NCBI GenBank assembly: GCA_934699095.1
Contig: CAKUVI010000010.1
Coordinates: 1 to 64,000, forward strand
DNA: 64,000 nucleotides
From: an uncultured Bacteroidales bacterium
GTDB lineage: Bacteria; Bacteroidota; Bacteroidia; Bacteroidales; WCHB1-69
Direction of reading: 5' to 3'
Shown one piece after another: positions 7,454-16,900 of this stretch (positions are counted from its first letter, which is position 1; each line of letters starts with the position of its first letter). Under the pieces are notes generated by a model. It did not search any database and was not told the DNA's origin. It saw only the letters and a program-made list of their open reading frames with translations. The translations under genes were made by a program, and so were the position numbers.

Positions 7454-8350
7454 ATGAATGTCTTTTATCTTCCAAAGTGGTATTTTGAGGCGCGTTTTCT
7501 GAAGCGTCGTAAGCCGTTGCAGACTGTCTTGTTCATCACAAACAAATGCAACCTGTCGTGCGCTCACTGCAGTGTATATGACCACGCGAATCCAATAGTC
7601 AAGAGTTTCAACCAGATAGAGGAAGAGTTAAGATACTCATACGGTTTGGGTTCAAGATTTGTGGATTTTGAAGGCGGGGAGCCGACTTTATGGCGCGATG
7701 GAGAGCGTGATTTGAACGACTTGATAGATTTAGCTCACAAGATAGGCTTTTTCAGCACAACAGTCACCACCAACGCACAGCAGCCATTTTCGGGCCTTCG
7801 TGCCAACTCCATCTGGGTCAGCATGGACGGAATCCATGAGTTTCACGATGCGGTGCGGGGCAAAGGCACCTTCGCGAGACTTGAGCAGAACGTTGCGACT
7901 TGCGGTCACAAAGCTCTGAGTGCCAACATGGTTATAGACTCCAACAACTATGTTAATGTTGCCGACACACTCGATTATGTAAAGAAAAACAGCGTGCTGA
8001 AAAGCATTGCATTCAACTTCTATACACCTGCATTTGGCAAAGACGACGACCCTCTCACCTTGGAGTGGGGCAAGCGAATCGACATACTGAACTTTCTGAT
8101 CAAGGAGAAAAAGTCTGGTGCTCCCATCATGAATTCAGTGTCGGGAATGCGAAGGATGAAAGACCTTAGTTTTGAGAAGGCATGTTGGATGTGCAATTAT
8201 ATTCTGCCTGACGGGACGCGGCTACCCGAGTGTGTGGGCAAGAGCGCCGGCGTGTGCGACAACTGCGGCTTCTGCATGGCAGGTGAGATGCGTAGCGTTA
8301 TTGATTTCAGGCCCGACACCTTGCTCGCCGGGTTGAGTTTGCGAGGCTAA
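7454..8350 (+). CDS. Radical-SAM protein with a Cys-rich C-terminus
   Basis: In this 298-residue protein the radical-SAM motif CNLSCAHC (residues 32-39) binds the catalytic 4Fe-4S cluster. FEGGEPTLW matches the SAM-binding GGE motif, and SMDGIHEFHDAVRGKGTFA is typical of PqqE/HpnH/SPASM-type enzymes. The C-terminus has a second Cys group (CWMC ... CVG ... CDNCGFC) able to hold auxiliary clusters. Its partner or substrate is not evident, though the directly preceding YD-repeat protein is the obvious candidate. The last codon converges on, and overlaps, the stop of the chromate-transporter gene on the other strand (8347-8350). Confidence 0.87.
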   Translation: MNVFYLPKWYFEARFLKRRKPLQTVLFITNKCNLSCAHCSVYDHANPIVKSFNQIEEELRYSYGLGSRFVDFEGGEPTLWRDGERDLNDLIDLAHKIGFFSTTVTTNAQQPFSGLRANSIWVSMDGIHEFHDAVRGKGTFARLEQNVATCGHKALSANMVIDSNNYVNVADTLDYVKKNSVLKSIAFNFYTPAFGKDDDPLTLEWGKRIDILNFLIKEKKSGAPIMNSVSGMRRMKDLSFEKACWMCNYILPDGTRLPECVGKSAGVCDNCGFCMAGEMRSVIDFRPDTLLAGLSLRG

Positions 8351-8928
8351 ATACAATAATAAACCAGGAAGCCGACAAGTCCAGAAGCTAAAATCAGCAG
8401 TATTGGGTTTGTCTTGAACTTCAAAGAGGCGAAGAAAGCAACAACAAACAGTGCTATGCTCACAAAAAACTGCACTTTATCGGTGGAGAAAGACCCGAAA
8501 GTCTCAGTGTTGACTAACAGAGCAGCAGCAGCAGCTATCAGTCCCACAATTGTAAGTTTCAAAACTTTAAGAACATTTTTAACAACCGGGTTATCGTGGT
8601 ATTTGCTCAAGTATTTGAAAACCACAAGAGTGAGTATAAAAGGCAGGAGAATGACAGAAAAAGAAGACAGGAGGGCGCCCAAAACACCGAAAAAGGGGTC
8701 GTATCCGGCGTTAACCACAGCTGTATAGCCGGCGTATGTAGCTACATTAATGCCAATCGGTCCAGGGGTTATCTGACTGGTAGCTACAACATCGGTGAAT
8801 TCCTTAGCGGTGAGCCAAGCCTGTTTCTCAACGACTTCATTCTGGATAAGTGCAATCATTGCGTAACCGCCACCAAAATTGAAGATGCCAATTTTACAGA
8901 AAGTGTAAAAGAGTTTCCAAAAGATCAT
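8347..8928 (-). CDS. Chromate transporter, second half (short-chain CHR)
   Basis: The 193-residue membrane protein has one CHR domain (FGGGYAMIALIQNEVV, TPGPIGINVATYAGY) and about six hydrophobic segments. The ATG at 8928 is chosen because it aligns with the family start and overlaps the upstream CHR gene by ATGA (8925-8928). Short CHR proteins act as pairs, each carrying one half of what is a single chain in long ChrA, to export chromate or a related anion. Confidence 0.9.
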   Translation of the reverse strand: MIFWKLFYTFCKIGIFNFGGGYAMIALIQNEVVEKQAWLTAKEFTDVVATSQITPGPIGINVATYAGYTAVVNAGYDPFFGVLGALLSSFSVILLPFILTLVVFKYLSKYHDNPVVKNVLKVLKLTIVGLIAAAAALLVNTETFGSFSTDKVQFFVSIALFVVAFFASLKFKTNPILLILASGLVGFLVYYCI

Positions 8929-9476
8929 TCTTTCACCTCCTTTTCTGCATAAAAGCGACCATACAGAAATCCGCCGATTCCTGCTATCAGTATCACCCAA
9001 ACAGGGGAGACGCCGCAGAGCCATATCAGGAGTGCGGCGGCAATGGGAATCCAGCAATTATGGCGATTGATATTGGCGGTCTTGGCCATTCTGAAGACTG
9101 GTGCTGCAATCAGGGCCACAACCACTGGACGAATGCCTTTGAACACAGCCTCCACAACTTCGTTGCCCTGCACATAATGCAGACCGCCTGCGAGCAAGAG
9201 TATTATTGCTATAGGCATCACGATATTACCCAAGACAGAAACAACTGCACCAATGATGCCGCGGAGCCGCTGCCCCACAATAGTGGCCAAATTCACGGCG
9301 AAAATTCCAGGCATCGCCTGCGCCAAAGTGATCATCTCAATAAAATCATCATTGCTTATCCAGCCATGCTTCTCAACCAATTCCTTCTCCATCAATGGAA
9401 TCATGGCATAGCCACCTCCCAAGGTGAAGGTTCCAATCTTGAAAAAAGACCAAAAAAGCTGTGTTAAACCTGCCAT
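8925..9476 (-). CDS. Chromate transporter, first half (short-chain CHR)
   Basis: The 183-residue membrane protein has the family motif LGGGYAMIPLMEKELVEKHGWI followed by AQAMPGIFAVNLA and several transmembrane helices. It forms a translationally coupled pair with the CHR gene downstream. A minus-strand -7 box at 9497-9504 lies 21 bases upstream. The family is clear; actual specificity for chromate is only inferred. Confidence 0.9.
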   Translation of the reverse strand: MAGLTQLFWSFFKIGTFTLGGGYAMIPLMEKELVEKHGWISNDDFIEMITLAQAMPGIFAVNLATIVGQRLRGIIGAVVSVLGNIVMPIAIILLLAGGLHYVQGNEVVEAVFKGIRPVVVALIAAPVFRMAKTANINRHNCWIPIAAALLIWLCGVSPVWVILIAGIGGFLYGRFYAEKEVKE

Positions 9477-9496
9477 TGTAAGTTGAATAACGGCGG

Positions 9497-9504
9497 CAAA
9501 GATA
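9497..9504 (-). promoter_or_regulatory. -7 box (TATCTTTG) for the CHR pair
   Basis: Perfect TAnnTTTG on the minus strand, 21 bases upstream of the first CHR gene. Confidence 0.6.
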
Positions 9505-9531
9505 GCATTTTTTGAAATCTGTAAAGAACAA

Positions 9532-9969
9532 CTATCTGTTGCAACAGTTCTGGCAGACGCCCTTCACGACATATTCAGTGTCTTCCGCAATGAAACCGGG
9601 CGGAAGAGAGACCTCGGGAAGTGAAATGTTAGTCAAGCACACCGTTTTGTGGCAGACGCGGCAGCTGAAATGCACGTGACGCCTGTTTTTGTTCTGTTCG
9701 TCAAAATCACAGATGCAGTATTTCTGTGAGCCGGAGCCGTCGTCAATGTTGTCTAAGAGATGTTTTTCCTGAAATAATGTCAATGTGCGGAAAAGAGTAG
9801 ATTTGTCAACCGTAGGCAGCTTTTCCTCCAAGTCGGCCAAGTTGAATATACCCGAAAACTCATGATGTATGGTGCGCCATATCAAGAGACGAACTGCAGT
9901 GACCCTTATGCCCGCATCATGCAGAGTTTTTTCATCTTCAAAATGTTTTCCAACACTGTTCATTTGCAT
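9532..9969 (-). CDS. Fur-family metal-dependent transcription repressor
   Basis: In this 145-residue protein an N-terminal winged helix (RVTAVRLLIWRTI, TVDKSTLFRTLTLFQEKHLL) is followed by the Fur dimerisation/metal domain with HVHFSCRVC and a C-terminal CQNC pair, which together form the structural zinc site. Whether it senses iron, zinc or peroxide cannot be told. The next gene downstream on the same strand is far away, and upstream lies tRNA-Asp. A -7 box lies at 9987-9994. Confidence 0.9.
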   Translation of the reverse strand: MQMNSVGKHFEDEKTLHDAGIRVTAVRLLIWRTIHHEFSGIFNLADLEEKLPTVDKSTLFRTLTLFQEKHLLDNIDDGSGSQKYCICDFDEQNKNRRHVHFSCRVCHKTVCLTNISLPEVSLPPGFIAEDTEYVVKGVCQNCCNR

Positions 9970-9986
9970 CCGATAATTTTTGCGTG

Positions 9987-9994
9987 CAAATATA
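9987..9994 (-). promoter_or_regulatory. -7 box (TATATTTG) for the Fur-family gene
   Basis: Minus-strand TAnnTTTG match 18 bases upstream of the ATG at 9969. Confidence 0.5.
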
Positions 9995-10047
9995 TGCTTT
10001 TTTTAATGTTGTCTGGAAAAATTCACAATGTCACGGAAAGCAGATAA

Positions 10048-10087
10048 AAATAAAAAAGTCTCATGAATCATAGACTCAAGAGACTTT
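10048..10087 (-). terminator. Terminator after tRNA-Asp
   Basis: On the minus strand the arms AAAGTCTC (10087-10080) and GAGACTTT (10062-10055) enclose a 17-base loop and run into a T-rich tract. It begins three bases after the encoded CCA end of the tRNA. Confidence 0.65.
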
Positions 10088-10089
10088 GT

Positions 10090-10167
10090 TGGCGGACCGG
10101 ACGAGACTCGAACTCGCGACCCCATGCGTGACAGGCATGTATTCTAACCAAACTGAACTACCGATCC
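10090..10167 (-). tRNA. tRNA-Asp (anticodon GTC)
   Basis: On the minus strand the acceptor arms GGATCGG and CCGGTCC pair over seven bases (one T-G), with discriminator G and an encoded CCA (10092-10090). The D arm (GTTCAGTTTGGTTAGAA), anticodon loop CTGTCAC with GTC at 10132-10130, and T loop TTCGAGT are all present. It has its own -7 box and terminator. Confidence 0.97.
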
Positions 10168-10185
10168 GTTTGCCGTTTGACGCTG

Positions 10186-10193
10186 CAAAAGTA
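10186..10193 (-). promoter_or_regulatory. -7 box (TACTTTTG) for tRNA-Asp
   Basis: Minus-strand TAnnTTTG match 18 bases upstream of the mature tRNA 5' end. Confidence 0.55.
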
Positions 10194-10289
10194 CAATTTT
10201 TTTTATATGTTCGTCATCTTTTGACACTTTTTTTTGAAAATATTTATATCATTCTGATTTTCAAATTATTACAGCCTTAATAATATCAA

Positions 10290-12572
10290 TTAAAACCTCC
10301 ATATCATACCAAAATAGTACAAAAACGGTAGCTGATATACAATATCGTTGGTAGTTCTATTGACATAAAATACATTTTTGTAATTATAGACATTCGTGAA
10401 TGACGCGCTAATTTCCAGGGTTTGGCGTTGAGTAAGGAAGAACTTTTTCTTGGCTCCCAAGTCAAGACGGTGATAGCTTGGAAGGCGGGCTGCGTTAAAG
10501 TCGGAGAGCAGGAAGTAGAGGCTTTCGTTAGCTGAGACATAATCATCGCTAATGGCAGTCGGGTTATAGTGAGGGTAATATGCCTGAGTTTGGGTGAACG
10601 GGAATCCGCTGCCGAAGTTCCAACGGCAGTTGATTTCCCATGAGCGGCGTTTGCCAAAGGAGTAGGAAGCCACCAAATTGACATTATGCCGTCTGTCGAA
10701 ATGCGGAGCGTATGAAATCTTGCCGTCGGTGCGGTTGACCCAGCCGAGAGAGTACACGAACCAAAGGTAAACGCCCTTGTTTTCATATTTCACAGAAACG
10801 TCGCCGCCGTATGCTTGTCCCTTCTCCCATATAAATTCATTGTCATCAACAAACATCTTGTATCTGTTGGCGGAAATAAGTTGTGAGAAATTCTTGTAAT
10901 AGGCTTCCACATTCAAGGAGAGGTTGCTTATTGGATCGTATTCCAAGCCTAACACAACATGCTGTGCTTTTTGCAGGCGGCCTCTCACTTCCTCATCGCT
11001 GTTGATAAGTCCGTCGGGGAGCAATGCGCTCTCAAGTGGCGAAGATACAAAGCCGTTGAAAAGACTTACAACATCCTGGTCGGAGGTGATGGAAACCAAG
11101 TTTTGCGAATACATTCCTGCGGCGAGTTTTACACGCAAGTTGTTGAATATGTTATACTTGATAGCAATTCTCGGTTCAGGAGAAACCTCGCCCAGCGAGA
11201 AATACCACTGCAGACGGAAGCCCGGTTCTATCAGCAATTTATTGCGGAAATTATACTTGTATTTAATAAAAAGAGACATGTCGGTAGTGTGGTCTTCGAT
11301 AGTTCGTGGCAAGTGGTATATTGTATAATAGGTATAATCGGTGTTATAGCCAACCACATCCATACCAACTTTGAGCAGGCTTTTGCCGAGATAGTAATTA
11401 AAGCCAAGATCGAAAGTAAATCCTCCCATCGAGCTAAATTTAGGATCGAAGTTGTTGTCTTTCAATCCTGATTCATATTTGGAATAGGCCAAGGAGCCTT
11501 CTATGGTAGTTGGCGCATCGCCTGGCACTATCAGGAAATTAGTACCCACGCCCCAGTTTCTCCAGCCGTACCTTGCGACGTCATAATTGACAGAATCCAC
11601 GAAATTAAAACCGAAAAGGTTCCATTTTGTACCATTTTTTGTTGACAGAGTAATCTTTCCGTACAAATCCAGGAAGTTATATGGGAGACCTTCTTCATTT
11701 TTCACGTAAGGGTAGAAGAATTTTGAAGACTGTTGTAGGTAAGAGCCTTTTCCTGAAAGGATAAAGCTGAGGGCGGTTTTGCGGTCTTCCTTGAGTTTCA
11801 CGAGCGGACCTTCGAGGAGCAGTTGTGTGCCGATATTGCTCACATCGACTTTGCCGGCGAAGCGTTTTTTGTTGCCGTCGCGGGTTTTGATATCCATCAC
11901 TGAAGAGATTCTGCCGCCGAATTCGGCGCCGAATCCTCCGGTATATACATCAGCGCTGCTCATGATATCCATATCAAAAACAGAGAAGATACCGATGGAG
12001 TGGAAGGGGTTGAAGAGCAGCACGCCGTCCATCAGGAGCATGTTTTGAACAGGTGTGCCGCCGCGCACGTACAATTGCCCGCCCTGATCACCTGACGAGA
12101 TAATACCAGGGAGAACTTGCAGATATTGCGCGAAATCGGGTTGTCCGCCGATGGCAGGCATCTTGCCCATGTCCTTCGGTGTAATGCTGATCACAGAAGT
12201 GCGGGTCTCTTGTTCCTTGCGGGTATTTTCGCCAACGATCTGGACAGCGTCAAGAGTCTGGGAGTTTGGAGAGATACTGTAGCGTTTTGTGAAAGTCTGG
12301 CCGTTAGTGATGTTCAGTGTGTCATAGAGGTCGATATAGCCGAGATGCGATATTTTCACCGCGTAAGTGCCAGTGGGAATTTTATTGATAAGAAACGCTC
12401 CATTGCCGTCGGAAAGCGCGCCAAACTGTGTGCCAACAAGCTGTATTGAACAATATGGCAGTGATTCACCGCTTGACTCATCGTATGTAAAGCCTTTAAT
12501 AACAGCATTTTGAGCTGACAAAACAAACACTGAGAACATTAAAAGGAATAGAATTGGTAGTGTTTTTCTCAT
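10290..12572 (-). CDS. TonB-dependent outer-membrane receptor
   Basis: The 760-residue protein has a signal peptide (MRKTLPILFLLMFSVFVLSA), a carboxypeptidase-regulatory-like domain (residues 25-105, VIKGFTYDESSGESLPYCSI, GTYAVKISHLGY), a plug domain (about 120-235; GGQLYVRGGTPVQNMLLMDG, GFGAEFGGRISSVMDI), and a beta-barrel ending in a C-terminal Phe. It imports an unknown ligand across the outer membrane with energy from TonB. No SusD-like partner is adjacent. It diverges from purA, with back-to-back -7 boxes at 12613 and 12643. Confidence 0.92.
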   Translation of the reverse strand: MRKTLPILFLLMFSVFVLSAQNAVIKGFTYDESSGESLPYCSIQLVGTQFGALSDGNGAFLINKIPTGTYAVKISHLGYIDLYDTLNITNGQTFTKRYSISPNSQTLDAVQIVGENTRKEQETRTSVISITPKDMGKMPAIGGQPDFAQYLQVLPGIISSGDQGGQLYVRGGTPVQNMLLMDGVLLFNPFHSIGIFSVFDMDIMSSADVYTGGFGAEFGGRISSVMDIKTRDGNKKRFAGKVDVSNIGTQLLLEGPLVKLKEDRKTALSFILSGKGSYLQQSSKFFYPYVKNEEGLPYNFLDLYGKITLSTKNGTKWNLFGFNFVDSVNYDVARYGWRNWGVGTNFLIVPGDAPTTIEGSLAYSKYESGLKDNNFDPKFSSMGGFTFDLGFNYYLGKSLLKVGMDVVGYNTDYTYYTIYHLPRTIEDHTTDMSLFIKYKYNFRNKLLIEPGFRLQWYFSLGEVSPEPRIAIKYNIFNNLRVKLAAGMYSQNLVSITSDQDVVSLFNGFVSSPLESALLPDGLINSDEEVRGRLQKAQHVVLGLEYDPISNLSLNVEAYYKNFSQLISANRYKMFVDDNEFIWEKGQAYGGDVSVKYENKGVYLWFVYSLGWVNRTDGKISYAPHFDRRHNVNLVASYSFGKRRSWEINCRWNFGSGFPFTQTQAYYPHYNPTAISDDYVSANESLYFLLSDFNAARLPSYHRLDLGAKKKFFLTQRQTLEISASFTNVYNYKNVFYVNRTTNDIVYQLPFLYYFGMIWRF

Positions 12573-12612
12573 ATAATTTTTAACGTCGGTATTTTAATTT
12601 TTAAAGAAGTCG

Positions 12613-12620
12613 CAAAAATA
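12613..12620 (-). promoter_or_regulatory. -7 box (TATTTTTG) for the TonB receptor
   Basis: Minus-strand match 41 bases upstream of the receptor ATG. Confidence 0.55.
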
Positions 12621-12642
12621 CATTTTAAATCCGAAGTTTTTG

Positions 12643-12650
12643 TATCTTTG
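12643..12650 (+). promoter_or_regulatory. -7 box (TATCTTTG) for purA
   Basis: TAnnTTTG match 31 bases upstream of the purA ATG at 12681. It excludes the upstream in-frame start at 12648, which lies within the box. Confidence 0.6.
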
Positions 12651-12680
12651 CAGTTCGTTTGTAATAAAAAATCACAGTAT

Positions 12681-13958
12681 ATGAAAATGGATATTTTGCT
12701 CGGAATGCAATGGGGTGATGAAGGAAAAGGGAAGGTTGTTGACGTTTTAACCCCAAATTATGATGTAGTGGCGCGTTTCCAAGGCGGCCCTAATGCCGGT
12801 CATTCGCTTGAGTTCAACGGACACAGGCACGTTCTCCATATCATACCATCGGGTATATTCCACGAGAGTAAAATCAACATAATAGGCAACGGTGTTGTGA
12901 TAGACCCGGTCATTTTTGAGGAGGAGATAACAGACCTTAAAAAATTGGGTCTCAAGCCCGAGAACAACCTCTTCATCTCGCGCCGCGCGCACCTGATTCT
13001 CCCCACTCACAAGTTGCTCGACGCCGCTTATGAGGCTCACAAGGGCAAAAGCAAGATCGGTTCAACCCTGAAGGGCATCGGACCAACATACACCGACAAG
13101 ACCGCGCGCACCGGATTGCGCATCTGCGACCTTGAGAACCCAGAGTTTATGACTAGATTCAATGCCAAGATCGAAGAACACAAAATGATTCTCGACAGTT
13201 ATAACTTTGATTATCAAGAGGTTCTGCCGTCAATGATTGACAAATGGCTAAAATCACTTGACACAATCAAAGGGTTCAAGTTCATAGACGCCGAATACGA
13301 TATCGCAAAATATCTTGAAGACGGGAAAACTGTTTTGGCGGAGGGTGCCCAGGGCACTTTGCTTGACCTTGAGTTCGGCGCATACCCGTTCGTGACCTCA
13401 TCAAACACGATAGCAGCCGGAGCTTTCTCAGGCTTGGGCCTCGCCACACGCCTCACCGGACGCATCTTCGGCATCGTGAAAGCCTACTGCACACGCGTTG
13501 GCAGCGGTCCGTTCCCGACAGAACTTTTCGACGACATGGGCGAATACCTGCGCAAAGTGGGCAACGAATACGGCGCCACCACTGGCCGTCCGAGACGCTG
13601 CGGATGGCTCGACCTCGTGGCATTGAAATATGCTGTGATGATCAACGGTGTGACCGATATCGCCCTTACCAAAGCTGACGTGCTGTCTGACATCCAGGAG
13701 ATAAAAGTGTGCACGGCCTACAAGGTGAACGGAGAACTCACAGAGAGAATCCCCGCCGACAATGAAGCCCATATTGAACCCATCTACACCACCCTCAAAG
13801 GCTGGAAAGAGGACATATCAAAATGCAAATCCTACGAAGAACTCCCCCAGACTTTCAAAGACTATATCAGCTTCATCGAAAAAGAGACCGGCGCACGCGT
13901 CTCCATCATCTCGGTAAGCCCCGACAGGGAGGCTACCATCTTCAGAAACATTCAATAG
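12681..13958 (+). CDS. purA: Adenylosuccinate synthetase
   Basis: The 425-residue enzyme joins IMP and aspartate with GTP to give adenylosuccinate, the first committed step to AMP. It has the P-loop-like GMQWGDEGKGKVVD, the IMP-binding HxxHxxPSG and GPTYTDK segments, and the C-terminal GATTGRPRRCGWLDLVALKYA. The ATG at 12681 gives the family's normal N-terminus (MKMDILLG). The next gene begins within 8 bases of the stop and may be co-transcribed. Confidence 0.98.
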   Translation: MKMDILLGMQWGDEGKGKVVDVLTPNYDVVARFQGGPNAGHSLEFNGHRHVLHIIPSGIFHESKINIIGNGVVIDPVIFEEEITDLKKLGLKPENNLFISRRAHLILPTHKLLDAAYEAHKGKSKIGSTLKGIGPTYTDKTARTGLRICDLENPEFMTRFNAKIEEHKMILDSYNFDYQEVLPSMIDKWLKSLDTIKGFKFIDAEYDIAKYLEDGKTVLAEGAQGTLLDLEFGAYPFVTSSNTIAAGAFSGLGLATRLTGRIFGIVKAYCTRVGSGPFPTELFDDMGEYLRKVGNEYGATTGRPRRCGWLDLVALKYAVMINGVTDIALTKADVLSDIQEIKVCTAYKVNGELTERIPADNEAHIEPIYTTLKGWKEDISKCKSYEELPQTFKDYISFIEKETGARVSIISVSPDREATIFRNIQ

Positions 13959-13965
13959 CAGATTG

Positions 13966-16900
13966 ATGAAAAAAATGATACTCAAAAAGTGGCTGATATG
14001 CGTTGCCCTTATCTTCGCGTTGACGCCACTTTTTTCACAAAACGACCCGCAGAGCGACAGCCTGCTGCAAATCCTGAAAACACAGCTCAACAGTAGTTAC
14101 AAAAAACTCACTACCGCACCAACCCCTGCATATTATCTTGCATATAGAGTGGAAGAAAGCACCTCCGTGGAACAAACGTCGTCGTTCGGGCACCTTTGCA
14201 ATAACGAAAAACAAAGATCCGTGAAGCTCTTCATTGAAATTCGAGTTGGGAACCCAGCCATCGACAACATGCATCCATATAGCAACGAACCCACAATCAG
14301 CACTGCGGTTCCCCTACCCTATGACTTCAATCGACAACTGATAAGCAAGATTATAAAGACAGAAACCGAAAAAGCCTACGCCATCGCACTCGAAAGACAC
14401 GCCACAATATCCGCTGCAGCTGAGCTCCCGAGCGCCGGCAATGAAGGCCAACTACTATTCCTGACAGCAGACCCGGACGAATTCTACCAACCGTCGTCAT
14501 CATTTGACTTCGACAATGAGCTTTGGATTGAGCATACCAAATTCTATACGTCAGATATGTCACAGTTTTTAAAAACTGCATCGGCAAAACTTAACTACAC
14601 ACAAAAAAGAAACTATTTTGTAAACAGCGAAAACACATATATTGTTGAAAATCACGACTATACATACCTCGACATCGCCGTCGAGGGGTTAGCTCCCGAC
14701 AACACCCTCCACCACCTCACGCACCGCTACTTCACTGACATTCCATCGCATCTCCCCGACAAATACACGGTAAATCAGAAGATGAAAAAGATGGAGGAGA
14801 TGCTGTTTCAGCACATGGCGGCAGAAAAAGCCACAACCATATCATGTCCTGTCATCTTTTCTGCAAAAGTTGCCGCCATAATGATGCACAACACGGCAGG
14901 ACACACAGCAGATAACAATGATGGTAAGCCCTTGTTGCAATCATTTGCACACAACAACCACATTTCAATTATCAGTGACCCGACCGGTGAAAACTATAAC
15001 GGAAACATCCTAAGTGGCCACTATAACTTTGATTATGAAGGTATTAAAAGTGAAAAGGTGACTATAGTTGACCGAGGATCGGTAGTGGGCATGTTAAGTG
15101 GCAGGACGCAACAGAAGGGCGCACTACGCTCAAACGGCCACAGCAGAATCTTCCCTATTCAATCAAACCTGATAACCACCTTTGACTATCCGATATCTCA
15201 CTCATCATTAGAGAATGAGATGCGTAAACTATTGAGACAAAAGAAGTTAGAGTATGGTTTACTTGTAGTTGACGCAGACATAACATGTGATACAAACAAC
15301 ATCATAAACATCTATCCTACAACTTGTTACAAGATTTTCGCCGACAATCGCCCCAACGTTTTGGTAAGAAATGTGAGAATTGAGTCATTAGGCAAGTTAT
15401 TGGCAGACAACATAGTGTGTGGCGGTGGTGATATGGAATGTGTAGCTGTGACGTGCCTGAAACACAATGTTGCAACACCCACGCACAGTTGCGCACCCGA
15501 GATGCTCATTGACAATGTCACATGCAGTCAATATGCAATTTACGGAGACAATTGGATTTATGGTGGTTATCCGCAGAGCGCTGCAACTGAAGAAGACGAG
15601 CTGTCAGAGATATTCTTCGCTGCGGCGGAAAATGTATATGGCAACAACCTCGAAGAGTTGCGAACCCAGAACTCCAATGCGCCGTATTATTCCGAATTTC
15701 TGATGACAGACGCTCACGAATTTAGCGTGGTTTCGTCATGCGGCAGCACCATAACCTCCTCTGAACGAGACGTGAGGAGTGTTTCGCCGCGTTTTTTGCT
15801 CGGAAGTGACAAATTCAACAATGAAAACTTGTTCGAAGGCGATCACAACACACTGAATGTTTACGCACTCCCTGTGGAACTAGACGGGCGGAACCTTGTG
15901 AGAGAACTCTCCAAAATATCCAAGATAGAATACGGCAATGTTCTCAGACAATGGAAAGTAAAGAACTCAGTGCCCGACATCATCAGGAATCAGAAGCTCC
16001 ATGACAGAAGTCTCAACGACAAAACATGCGAAAGATGGCAACAAAAGAGCAGTGAGACAACACTCGGTCATCTGGAAGAGAGAGCCAATGAACTGTCGGC
16101 AAGGTTCAAAGACGCCGGTTTCATAGAGTCTTCAAAGGTTGAAATATCAGCATGCACCGGCAGCGCATATTTCTGGAACAGTGAAAAAACCACCTACACC
16201 AAACCTGTGGCAACCATTTGCCTGCATTTGGAGGCTGTTGTAAACAATAAAACCGGAAAAGCGGTGCTAAATGAAAAGGACCTCTATCTTGACGACTATG
16301 CAGAACTCTCAAAGATTAAAAAAACCTCCGACGGGCGCGATATTCAATTAATTGAAACAGCTATCGACAGTTTCATACGCGAATGTGAAGAGATTCATGG
16401 AGGAGAAGAGATGGAAGGCGACTATTACGGACCGGTTTTGGTGACAGGAATGGCGGTACAGCAGCTCTTGGCAGCGGCGCTCTTGGAAGGCGAGACAAAC
16501 ATACTTTCGCAGAGAGAGCCGGTATTTATCTCAGATTATTCACATAATCTATTCAATTACAATATTTTAGAGAGTAAAAAAGACAATATAGTTACAAACA
16601 AAAACATTTCGGTATATTGCAACGGAACTGGAGGTGGATTCTATCCCGAGAGCGACGCAGACGGAGTGAAGATGGAGCGTACAGAAGTTATCCGCAATGG
16701 AGAATTGATAACATTGATGGGAGACTGCACACCGACAGGCAGCGTTGAGCACAGCAACGGCGGTCGCCAAATAGCAATAACTGAAGATGGGTTCATCTCT
16801 GCAAAAGGCGTTAAGAGAGTTGATCTTATTTGCGAAGGCGGAATAAGGACTTCCATGTCTAACCTTGAACGGAATTTTTTGAAAACCGCGCAGAAAAAGG

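Noticed and set aside
10086..10280. A 64-codon frame on the plus strand
   Set aside because: It is the complement of tRNA-Asp and its promoter; such frames over tRNA genes are a known artefact.
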